Shown: piece by piece, positions 26,036 to 33,350 of the stretch | Numbering within the stretch: position 1 is the stretch's first letter | How the letters are laid out: every line of letters begins with the position of its first letter | NCBI GenBank assembly: GCA_043738095.1 | Contig: JAYSZI010000093.1 | Coordinates: 79,633 to 143,632 of the forward strand | Length of the DNA stretch: 64,000 nucleotides | Source: Lysobacter_K sp043738095 | Lineage (GTDB): Bacteria > Pseudomonadota > Gammaproteobacteria > Xanthomonadales > Xanthomonadaceae | Direction: 5' to 3' | The notes under the pieces: model-generated | Seen by the model: only the letters and a program-made list of their open reading frames with translations | Told to the model about the DNA's origin: nothing | The model's database searches: none | Made by a program: the position numbers and the translations under genes

Positions 26036-26092
26036 CCCGTGCCGCCCCGCGCTGCCGACACTGCGCGCCACACGGATAGTCCGGGGAGTGGT

Positions 26093-27496
26093 ATGTCGTT
26101 TCTCATCGTGCTGGCCGCGCTGTGCTTCCTGATGTTCGTGGCCTACCGCGGCTACAGTGTGATCTTGTTTGCACCCGTCGCGGCCCTGGGTGCGGTGCTG
26201 TTGACCGACCCGTCGCTGGTCGCACCGATGTTCACCGGCCTGTTCATGGACAAGATGGTGGGCTTCCTCAAGCTGTATTTCCCGGTGTTCCTGCTCGGCG
26301 CGATCTTCGGAAAACTCATCGAGGTATCAGGCTTTTCCAAGGCGATCGTTGCCGCAACAATCCGCTTGTTCGGTGCAGGTCGCGCGATGCTGTCGATCGT
26401 GGCGGTATGCGCGTTACTGACTTACGGCGGCGTGTCGTTGTTCGTGGTGGTGTTCGCGGTATACCCGTTCGCCGCCGAATTGTTCCGCCAGAGCGACATT
26501 CCCAAGCGCCTGATCCCCGGCACGATCGCGCTGGGTGCGTTCACTTTCACTATGGATGCGCTGCCGGGCACGCCGCAGATCCAGAACATCATTCCTGCGT
26601 CGTTTTTCGGCACGACCACGTGGGCAGCGCCATGGCTCGGGACGCTCGGCGGCGTGTTCATCCTGATTGCGGGATTAACGTATCTGAACTGGCGCCGCCG
26701 CGCCGCCCTCACAGCCGGCGAGGGCTATGGCGATGCGGCCACGCTACTCAATGAGCCTGCCGCATTCGCCGGGGGTGCGCTCGCCAATCCGCTGGTCGCG
26801 GTGCTGCCGCTGGTGCTGGTCGGGGTGGCGAACAAGCTGTTTACGATGTGGATTCCGCCGTTCTATGGCGCCAGCCATTCTTTCGCACCGGCGGTGATTG
26901 GCAACGCCGCGCCGGTAGTGCAGGAGGTCTCGAAAGTCGCGGCAATCTGGGCCGTCGAGGGCGCGCTGCTGGTCGGCATCCTGAGCGTGCTCGCCTTTGC
27001 TTGGAAACCGGTGATGGCCGGCTTCGCCGACGGCACCCGGGCCGCCATTAGTGGCGCGTTGCTGGCGTCAATGAACACCGCTTCTGAGTACGGTTTCGGG
27101 GCGGTGATCGCGGCCTTGCCGGGCTTCCTGGTCGTGGCCAACGCGCTCGCGGCAATCCCGAATCCACTAATCAACGAAGCGGTCACCGTGACCGCGCTGG
27201 CCGGTATCACCGGCTCGGCTTCGGGCGGTATGAGCATCGCGCTTGCAGCAATGGCCGATACCTTTATTGCCAACGCCAACGCCGCCGGCATCCCGATGGA
27301 GGTCTTGCATCGCGTTGCCGCGATGGCGTCGGGCGGCATGGACACCCTGCCCCACAACGGCGCGGTGATCACCCTGCTCGCAGTCACCGGCTTGACCCAT
27401 CGCCAAGCCTACAAAGACATCTTCGCGATCACGATCATAAAAACGCTGGCGGTGTTTGTGGTGATCGCACTGTTCTATGGCACCGGATTGGTGTGA
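26093..27496 (+). CDS. GntP-family permease (possible 3-hydroxybutyrate/short carboxylate transporter)
   Basis: A 467-residue polytopic permease. Conserved-looking stretches include FTMDALPGTPQIQNIIPASF, SASGGMSIALAAM and SGGMDTLPHNGAVITLLAVTG, typical of the GntP/citrate-MHS-like group that includes a D-beta-hydroxybutyrate permease of pseudomonads. The ATG at 26093 follows GGGGAG at a good distance; the frame is open further upstream but reads as noise. It is divergent from a TonB receptor. The hydroxybutyrate assignment is an inference from family and from nearby PHB genes; gluconate or another organic acid cannot be excluded. Confidence 0.8.
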   Translation: MSFLIVLAALCFLMFVAYRGYSVILFAPVAALGAVLLTDPSLVAPMFTGLFMDKMVGFLKLYFPVFLLGAIFGKLIEVSGFSKAIVAATIRLFGAGRAMLSIVAVCALLTYGGVSLFVVVFAVYPFAAELFRQSDIPKRLIPGTIALGAFTFTMDALPGTPQIQNIIPASFFGTTTWAAPWLGTLGGVFILIAGLTYLNWRRRAALTAGEGYGDAATLLNEPAAFAGGALANPLVAVLPLVLVGVANKLFTMWIPPFYGASHSFAPAVIGNAAPVVQEVSKVAAIWAVEGALLVGILSVLAFAWKPVMAGFADGTRAAISGALLASMNTASEYGFGAVIAALPGFLVVANALAAIPNPLINEAVTVTALAGITGSASGGMSIALAAMADTFIANANAAGIPMEVLHRVAAMASGGMDTLPHNGAVITLLAVTGLTHRQAYKDIFAITIIKTLAVFVVIALFYGTGLV

Positions 27497-27556
27497 CCGG
27501 GGCGTTCTACCCAATCAGGGCGCATCTTGATCGCGAGGTGAATACACCCACCGTTC

Positions 27557-29710
27557 CTAACGGATCGAGCGCCAACCCATACCGACGGTGACGCTGCGGC
27601 CCGCGCCAGGCTCGAAAAAGCGGCTATTGCCTTCGTTGACGATCACCGAGCCGACATGCTCGCGGTCGAACACGTTGTCGACGCGCAAAAAACCATGCCA
27701 TCCAGTTTCTTCCGGCGCGCGCCACTCGACGCGCGCCGACACGACCGCACGGCCCGGCGCCGCATCGCTGTTGCGGTCGTCGGTGGCGATGCGATCGCTG
27801 AGGCGGGTCTCGACCGCAGCGGTGACGCGGTCGCCACGATCGCGCCACGCGAGTTCGAGGAAGCCGTCCGCGCGCGGGATGCCCGGCACGCGATTGCCGG
27901 CAGCAACCGTCCGCACTACCGTCGGCCCACCCGCAGCCACGCGATAACTGAAAGTGTCGACGAAGCGCGCGCGCAGCCAGTTCGCGGCGACGGTGTAGGA
28001 CCACTGTCCGCCGCCGAGCGTACCGTTGGCGCCGAACTCGACGCCATCGCGGCGTGTGCGGCCGGCGTTGGCGAAGCTGGCGCGGCCGCCGCGGCTGTCG
28101 GCCGGGACGATCTCGTCGTCGCCGTCGATGCGATAGACCGCGATGCTCGCGTTGCCGGCCCGGTGACGCCAGCGCGCACCGACTTCGGCCGAGTCGAAGT
28201 GCGACGGCGCCAGTTCGCGATTGAATCCCGCGCCGCCGTCGGGCCGATACGCGAGCTCCGTGATCGTCGGCGTCTCGAAGCCGCGGCCGACGCTCGCAAA
28301 CAGCTCACCGCTGTCGAAGGCGCGCGCGATGCCGAGCGCCGCCGAGGATTCGCGGTAATTGAGCACGCCGCTGTCGTCGCCGTTGCCCGGCGCTAAGTAT
28401 CGGTCGCTGGAGGCGAAATGCAGCCGCGAATGGCGCACCGCGCCGAGCGCGGTCCACTGTGGCGACAAGCGCCGGTCACCGGCAACGTAGACCTCGCGCC
28501 CATCAATACGATTGGCCTCATCGCGCCGCAGCCGACCGCGCACGCCGAGTCCCGATCCGACGAAGTTCTCGTAGCCACGGCGTGCCTCGTCAAGACGCGA
28601 TAACTCGACACCGAGCGCGAGCGCGCCGTTCGCGCCGCTCCAGCGGTGCCCGAGGTCGATGCCGGTCGAGCTACGGCCCAGATCGATCACGCCGCCGGCG
28701 CTGCTCGGCGCACTTTGGGCACCGACGGGTATCGCCAGGAACTGCACTACGTCGCGCTGGATCGCGTAGCCGCCGAGCCACGCCTCGCGGCCCGAAGCGT
28801 AGTCGCGCTGCCAACGCAGGCCGAGTTGCTGGTTGTCGATGCGCTTGCGCGTGTTGAACGCGATCGCGGCCGGGTCGGTGCCCTGCGGGTCGCGCAGCCA
28901 GGCCGCACGCGTCAGGCCGAGCGGGTCCTGCGTATCAGGCTGCGCCAAGCTGTTGAGCACGACGCGAATGCGCTCACCTTCGCGCGGCGTCCACTGCGCG
29001 ATCGCTCCGAACTGCGCGCGCTCGGCCGCGCTGTGCGGGCGTGCGCCGGCGGTCACAAAATGACTCCCCTGCAGCCGCCAGCGCCAACTGTCGCGCGCGC
29101 TAGCCCCGTCGGCACGCGCCGCAAACCGGTGACTCGCGTCGCTGCCCCACCAACCGTCCACCGCCGCGCGCTGCTGATCGTCGAGATCGCTGTAGCCGAC
29201 GATCGCACCGCCCGCGGCATTGCCGTACTGCAGCGCGAGCGGACCGCGCAATACCTCGATGCGGTCGAGCGCGCCGAGCGGAAACGTCGCCGCCTGCCCC
29301 TGCCCATCAATCGCCGAGGCCGGAATGCCGTCGACCACCAACTTGATGCCGCGAATGCCAAACGTGGAGCGCGCGCCAAAGCCGCGGCTTTGCACCTGCA
29401 GGTCCTGCGCATAGTTCTGCCGATCAAGCACGGTGATTCCGGGCACGCGCACCAGCGACTCGGCCAGACCGACTTGACGCTGGCCATTACGCAGCACGTC
29501 GCCATTGAGCACCGTCACCGACCCCGGAAAGTCGGACAACGGCTGGCGCCGACCCAGCACTTCCACCGTGTCGAGCGTCGTCGCGGTAGGCGTGCCGGGC
29601 GCGCTGCGTGCGTCCTGCGCGTGCGCCCACGGCATCAGCGCGACCACCACCCCAACGACCGCGGCCGCCCGCCGCGCGGCCGTGAGCGGGCGCTCGCAGT
29701 ACGCATTCAT
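27557..29710 (-). CDS. TonB-dependent outer membrane receptor (second)
   Basis: A 717-residue receptor. The signal peptide (VVGVVVALMPWAHAQ) is followed by a TonB-box-like TTLDTVEVLG, a plug domain with RGFGARSTFGIRGIKLVVDG and RIEVLRGPLALQYGNAAGG, and a barrel. The overall pattern resembles the YncD/PqqU-like group. The C-terminus reads GMGWRSIR and lacks the terminal aromatic residue typical of barrel proteins. The ATG at 29710 overlaps the stop codon of a 37-codon leader frame with its own strong ribosome binding site, so translation may be coupled. Substrate unknown. Confidence 0.88.
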   Translation of the reverse strand: MNAYCERPLTAARRAAAVVGVVVALMPWAHAQDARSAPGTPTATTLDTVEVLGRRQPLSDFPGSVTVLNGDVLRNGQRQVGLAESLVRVPGITVLDRQNYAQDLQVQSRGFGARSTFGIRGIKLVVDGIPASAIDGQGQAATFPLGALDRIEVLRGPLALQYGNAAGGAIVGYSDLDDQQRAAVDGWWGSDASHRFAARADGASARDSWRWRLQGSHFVTAGARPHSAAERAQFGAIAQWTPREGERIRVVLNSLAQPDTQDPLGLTRAAWLRDPQGTDPAAIAFNTRKRIDNQQLGLRWQRDYASGREAWLGGYAIQRDVVQFLAIPVGAQSAPSSAGGVIDLGRSSTGIDLGHRWSGANGALALGVELSRLDEARRGYENFVGSGLGVRGRLRRDEANRIDGREVYVAGDRRLSPQWTALGAVRHSRLHFASSDRYLAPGNGDDSGVLNYRESSAALGIARAFDSGELFASVGRGFETPTITELAYRPDGGAGFNRELAPSHFDSAEVGARWRHRAGNASIAVYRIDGDDEIVPADSRGGRASFANAGRTRRDGVEFGANGTLGGGQWSYTVAANWLRARFVDTFSYRVAAGGPTVVRTVAAGNRVPGIPRADGFLELAWRDRGDRVTAAVETRLSDRIATDDRNSDAAPGRAVVSARVEWRAPEETGWHGFLRVDNVFDREHVGSVIVNEGNSRFFEPGAGRSVTVGMGWRSIR

Positions 29711-29820
29711 CGTTGCGGGTCCTGGGGCCAGCAGCCGGTGGAGCCACGTTCTATGGCAATGGCCCCGTACTCCCGTGCCGTGCGTGCATCGATCCGAGTT
29801 GGGTGATTCCGCGTTGCCAT
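29707..29820 (-). CDS. 37-codon leader ORF coupled to the TonB receptor gene
   Basis: Begins MATRNHPTRIDARTAREYG and ends GCWPQDPQR. AAAGGAG sits five to six bases before its ATG, the best ribosome binding site in the neighbourhood. Its TGA overlaps the receptor ATG as ATGA. The receptor itself has no good ribosome binding site, so the leader frame probably delivers ribosomes to it. The peptide matches nothing I recognise; its one Cys-Trp pair is near the end. Confidence 0.5.
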   Translation of the reverse strand: MATRNHPTRIDARTAREYGAIAIERGSTGCWPQDPQR

Positions 29821-29859
29821 GCGCGCTCCTTTCCACCACTCCTGCAACCTACCGTGCGC

Positions 29860-29889
29860 GGCCACGTTGAGGACAACGGTTGCGTGGCC
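29860..29889. promoter_or_regulatory. inverted repeat upstream of the leader ORF
   Basis: Arms GGCCACG (29860-29866) and CGTGGCC (29883-29889) flank 16 bases that include the small palindrome CAACGGTTG. It lies between the SRPBCC operon end and the leader ORF and could be an operator or a 3'-end hairpin for the upstream operon. Confidence 0.35.
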
Positions 29890-29899
29890 ACCGCCGTGT

Positions 29900-30436
29900 T
29901 TACGGCGCCAGACGTTGGGCGTACTCGGCCTCCATCTTTGAATGCGTCGCCCAGAACGGCCGCGGCACGTCGCCGTTGAGCGTGTCGACGAGGATATCGA
30001 GGTGGGTGTGCCAGCCGCCAGCGACGCTGAGCATCGCGTCACGACCGACCAAACGACGATGCGTTACCACCAGCAACACTTCATCGCCGTGTGGACTGAG
30101 ATCGAACGTCACTTCCGACGGCTCGCCGCTGATCTCGTCCCAGGTGAACGTCAGTCGGCGCGGCGGATCGCATTCGACGATGCGGCCGGACGTGTCGTGA
30201 CAGTTCTCCATCGACTTGTAGCGCTCGGGGGCGTGATCCTCGTGCGGCGACAGGTCGGCGTTCCGAAAATGCAAATCAACCTTGCCGCCAACCTGCAGGT
30301 CCATCTCACCCGACGCAAGCCAACGTCCGCGCTTGTTGGACTCGGTCAGAAATGCCCAGATGCGCTCGATCGGTCCCGGCAGCATGCGCTGGATCTCGAC
30401 GGTATCGGGCGCGGTCATTACGGCGTAATCGTTCAT
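29900..30436 (-). CDS. SRPBCC (AHSA1-type) domain protein
   Basis: A 178-residue START-like protein of the AHSA1/activator-of-Hsp90 homology group: ERIWAFLTESNKRGRWLASGEMD at the N-terminus and VVTHRRL then VAGGWHTHLDILVD toward the C-terminus. This fold forms a ligand-binding cavity, and members next to ArsR regulators are common. It is the third gene of an ArsR-SRPBCC-SRPBCC operon, 10 bp after the second. Ligand unknown. Confidence 0.85.
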   Translation of the reverse strand: MNDYAVMTAPDTVEIQRMLPGPIERIWAFLTESNKRGRWLASGEMDLQVGGKVDLHFRNADLSPHEDHAPERYKSMENCHDTSGRIVECDPPRRLTFTWDEISGEPSEVTFDLSPHGDEVLLVVTHRRLVGRDAMLSVAGGWHTHLDILVDTLNGDVPRPFWATHSKMEAEYAQRLAP

Positions 30437-30446
30437 GGCGTGCTCC

Positions 30447-30914
30447 TCAGGGTTGCGTTGAGAGATACCGGGCGAGGGCCTCGAGCATCGTGGTCCAACC
30501 GGCTTGGGTGCGGGCCGCGTAGTCGGCCCATTTCGAATCCATCGTGTGCGTCAACGTCAGCTCGCAACCATTGCCACGCGGTGCTACCTCGATGCTGACG
30601 TGGCTTGGCGCTTCGTCGACGCTCGCGCCTACCGTCTGCGCCGCCCAGCTGAAGCTGAGCCGATGCGGACGATCGATCAACTGGTACTTGCCAACGTGAT
30701 CGATCTGCTCGTCGCCGCGGCGCACGACGAACGAGAACCGGCCACCGACGCGCGCATCGACATCCAACCGGACGATCTCCTCGTCGCGCACGTCCGGGCC
30801 GAACATCCAGTAGCCGAGCATCGCCGGTTCCAGCCAGGCATCGAACACGCGCTCGGCCGGCGCGTCGAAATGGCGATTGACGTGCACGACGATCGCGGGA
30901 ATGGCATTCATCAT
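30447..30914 (-). CDS. SRPBCC (AHSA1-type) domain protein
   Basis: A 155-residue SRPBCC protein with HFDAPAERVFDAWLEPAMLG and the closing motif TQAGWTTMLEALARYL. It overlaps the stop of the ArsR gene by four bases (ATGA), so the two are translationally coupled. It differs clearly from the second SRPBCC protein of the operon and is not a recent duplicate. Function unknown; such proteins may bind the hydrophobic signal of the cognate regulator, which is inference. Confidence 0.87.
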   Translation of the reverse strand: MMNAIPAIVVHVNRHFDAPAERVFDAWLEPAMLGYWMFGPDVRDEEIVRLDVDARVGGRFSFVVRRGDEQIDHVGKYQLIDRPHRLSFSWAAQTVGASVDEAPSHVSIEVAPRGNGCELTLTHTMDSKWADYAARTQAGWTTMLEALARYLSTQP

Positions 30915-31357
30915 GGCGGGCCCTTCTTCGGGGATTTCTTGGCGATCTGCTTGCGAACCTTTTTGACGGCTGGCTTGGCAACTTGCTCGGGCAATTGCCT
31001 GGTGGCGTGCTTGTGCGCCGTCGTGTCAACAGGATCCTGCGTTCGCAACGCCTGCTCCAGCGCATCGAGCCGGTGGTTCCAGAAGCCCTCGTAGAAACGC
31101 AGCCACTGCTCGGCCTGGGCCAACGGCGCTGGTGCGATCCGGCACCGATGCGTGCGGCCCTGCACGGACCGCTGCAGCAGGCCGGCGCGCTCCAGCACTT
31201 TCACATGCTTGGAGGCTGCGGCCAGCGACATGCGGTATGGCGCCGCCAGATCGCCAATGCTGGCATCGCCACGCGCCAGGCTGCGCAGCATTGCGCGCCG
31301 CGTCGGATCGGCCAGGGCGTGGAACACGTTGTCGAGCTGGGCGCATTGTTCAACCAT
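30911..31357 (-). CDS. ArsR-family transcriptional regulator
   Basis: A 148-residue regulator with an ArsR-type winged helix (ALADPTRRAMLRSLARGDAS, then MSLAAASKHVKVLERAGLLQR). It lacks the metal-binding CxC signature of ArsR/SmtB, placing it with the SRPBCC-linked, metal-independent group. The last 35 residues are a basic Lys/Pro tail (KKVRKQIAKKSPKKGPP). The ATG at 31357 is the usual start (MVEQCAQLDNVFHALADPTRR); a TTG at 31393 would extend it. A near-perfect palindrome covers the ATG, suggesting autoregulation. Confidence 0.88.
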   Translation of the reverse strand: MVEQCAQLDNVFHALADPTRRAMLRSLARGDASIGDLAAPYRMSLAAASKHVKVLERAGLLQRSVQGRTHRCRIAPAPLAQAEQWLRFYEGFWNHRLDALEQALRTQDPVDTTAHKHATRQLPEQVAKPAVKKVRKQIAKKSPKKGPP

Positions 31358-31367
31358 GTGGTTGAAC
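31348..31367. promoter_or_regulatory. palindromic operator over the arsR-type start codon
   Basis: GTTCAACCATGTGGTTGAAC: nine-base perfect arms with a two-base centre, containing the regulator's start codon on the minus strand. The same half-site (TCAAC...GTTGA) recurs at 31390-31405. ArsR-family repressors typically bind 12-2-12-like palindromes. Confidence 0.6.
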
Positions 31368-31389
31368 TTACGCTGGGAAGGTTCCACAG

Positions 31390-31405
31390 TCAACCGGTCA
31401 GTTGA
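31390..31405. promoter_or_regulatory. second TCAAC/GTTGA half-site pair
   Basis: TCAAC-CGGTCA-GTTGA, upstream of the larger palindrome and in the position expected for the promoter of the ArsR-SRPBCC operon. Confidence 0.4.
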
Positions 31406-31435
31406 ATGTTTCTTGCTCGCCGCGGGCCCTACGCC

Positions 31436-32161
31436 TCAGGCCAGCGCCGCCACCATGGCCTGCTCCAGCGAGTTCGCCGGGTCGCTGCGGATGGCGGCCA
31501 GTTCCGGCGACTCCCAGCTGCGCACCAGCGTGCCCTCCATCAACAGCAGCGCGCGGGTGATGAAGCGTTCCGCCACGTCGAGCGAGTGGGTGGCGAGCAA
31601 CACCGTGGCGCCGCGCTCGCGCGTAAGCCGCTGCAGGTGCTGCTTGAGTGCGTAGGCGCTGAGCGGATCAAGGCCATTGAGCGGCTCGTCCAGCACCAGT
31701 AACGGCGGCAGCCCGAGCAGCCCGAGCACGATGCCGAGCTTCTGGCGCGTACCCAGCGAGTACTTTCCGACCCGGCGGTCGAGCATCGGTCCGAGCATCA
31801 AGGCGTCGGCCAAGTCGAGCGTGCTGGCCGGTACCGAGGGCAAGCCGCGGGCACCGGCAAACAAGCGCAGGCACTCGCGCCCGGTCAACAACGACGGCAG
31901 CAGCGTTGGATCCACCGCGAAACCCAACCGGTGCTTTGCGCCCAATGGATCGCGCGCCATGTCGATGCCATCGATCAACACCCGCCCCGAGCACGGAGCG
32001 AGCATGCCCGCGAGACAACGCAGCAGCGTGGTCTTGCCCGAGCCGTTAGGTCCGATCAGCGCGACGAACTCGCCCGCCGCTAATGCCAGATCGAGTCCTT
32101 GCAACACCGGAACCCCGTCGTAGGCGTATCGCAATTGTTCGAGCTGCAGGATGGGTTTCAT
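31436..32161 (-). CDS. ABC transporter ATP-binding protein
   Basis: A 241-residue ATPase with Walker A GPNGSGKTT, Walker B LLVLDEPLNGLDP and the H-loop THS. The signature is SLGTRQKLGI, a variant of LSGGQ usual in this subgroup of small exporters. The ATG at 32161 lies eight bases after the stop of the membrane partner. The substrate of the pair is unknown; similarity is to ATPases of ABC-2 type and bacitracin/antibiotic-type exporters. Confidence 0.9.
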   Translation of the reverse strand: MKPILQLEQLRYAYDGVPVLQGLDLALAAGEFVALIGPNGSGKTTLLRCLAGMLAPCSGRVLIDGIDMARDPLGAKHRLGFAVDPTLLPSLLTGRECLRLFAGARGLPSVPASTLDLADALMLGPMLDRRVGKYSLGTRQKLGIVLGLLGLPPLLVLDEPLNGLDPLSAYALKQHLQRLTRERGATVLLATHSLDVAERFITRALLLMEGTLVRSWESPELAAIRSDPANSLEQAMVAALA

Positions 32162-32169
32162 GGGCAAAG

Positions 32170-33156
32170 TCACGATGGTTTGAGCAGCGCCGCGCAGGCC
32201 GCTACCGAGGCAGGCAATGTCAGTACCAAGACGGCGGCGGCGACAGCGAACCAGACAGATGAGAACCCCCACCACCATGCGCCGAGTGCCGCGCAGATCA
32301 ACGCGGGCGCGCCAGCCAGCGCGGGGTAATGCCAGGCCGCCTTGCGCAATCGCTGGGTCGGCAGCGGACACGCGGCCAGCAGCCGTCGGGTCTGCAGGAA
32401 AGTCTCCAGGCATGCGCGCAACGCGACGCTGGTCCAGATAATCAACACACCCATCGCCAGTGTCATCAGCAATGCCATCGGCGAAATGCCACCCGGCAAC
32501 GCGAACATCACCAATCCCACCCACCAGAAGCTGCCGCCGCGCCGCCAGCGCAACGTCGCCTCGCGTCGTTGCCAGTCGAACAGATGCGGCAAGCGCCGGT
32601 CCTGCCATCCCGACAACGGAAAGATCGGTTGCCGGATGCCCCCGCCGCGGGCCGGCCGACGCCTCGCCCCGCGATGACGCGATGCCGCCACGAGCCCGCC
32701 GATGGCACCCAGCACCAGGCCCGACTGGGTTACGAGCAATGCCGGGGCCAGGGTGTCGCCGCGTTCGGCCAGTAACGACGCGAGGACCAGGAGGGCCGCC
32801 ACCGGCAACGCCACCAATGCAGTCCGGATCAGGGCCAGCACCGCCAGGGTGCGCGCAACACTGGGTGGATCAACCGGTACGGCACCCCACCAGCCGTGGT
32901 GCATCTGCTCGGCCGCCACCAGCAACCGACTGCGGGTGGTGGCATACGCCAGCGCCGCCATCACCGCCCCGATCGCCAGCGGCCACGACCCGAATGCCTG
33001 CATTGCCCGCGCCAGTACGGCCGTGGTGTCGACACCGGATGCGCGCAACGCCAACACCAGCGCGCCGCACACGCCAACGACGAGCAGCACCACAGCGATG
33101 GCCGCCGGCGCGGATGCGCGCAACTGCCGCCGCCACACGACGCGTGCTTCTGTCAT
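32170..33156 (-). CDS. ABC transporter membrane protein (hypothetical permease)
   Basis: A roughly 328-residue protein with about eight or nine hydrophobic segments and a basic cytoplasmic loop in the middle (HRGARRRPARGGG). It starts at ATG 33156 (MTEARVVWRRQLRASAP); upstream in-frame codons at 33171 and 33216 are possible. I do not recognise a named family. Position directly upstream of, and co-directional with, the ATPase gene makes it the probable permease half. The C-terminus has paired helices (CAALGAWWWGFSSVWFAVAA). Confidence 0.75.
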   Translation of the reverse strand: MTEARVVWRRQLRASAPAAIAVVLLVVGVCGALVLALRASGVDTTAVLARAMQAFGSWPLAIGAVMAALAYATTRSRLLVAAEQMHHGWWGAVPVDPPSVARTLAVLALIRTALVALPVAALLVLASLLAERGDTLAPALLVTQSGLVLGAIGGLVAASRHRGARRRPARGGGIRQPIFPLSGWQDRRLPHLFDWQRREATLRWRRGGSFWWVGLVMFALPGGISPMALLMTLAMGVLIIWTSVALRACLETFLQTRRLLAACPLPTQRLRKAAWHYPALAGAPALICAALGAWWWGFSSVWFAVAAAVLVLTLPASVAACAALLKPS

Positions 33157-33296
33157 GCATGGATGCAACATCGGATGCAACGTCGATCCCACCGGCTGAC
33201 CCTCCGTTGCCTGCACACCCGACCGCGGGCGAGCGGTCGATCATACGAAAGCCCTTGGCATGCGCTATGTGCCATCCGACCTCCCGCAGCGCACAA

Positions 33297-33327
33297 AGAA
33301 AAAGCGGGCCGAAGCCCGCTTTTTTCT
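33297..33327. terminator. bidirectional intrinsic terminator after pnp
   Basis: AAGCGGGC-CGAA-GCCCGCTT flanked by A-runs and T-runs, 24 bases beyond the pnp stop. It can terminate pnp on the minus strand and any plus-strand readthrough. Confidence 0.85.
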
Positions 33328-33350
33328 TGCAGCGATGGTCCGTGCGCGGC

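Noticed and set aside
29860..29889. Cobalamin riboswitch upstream of the second TonB receptor
   Set aside because: The inverted repeat is present, but none of the conserved B12-box sequence was recognised.
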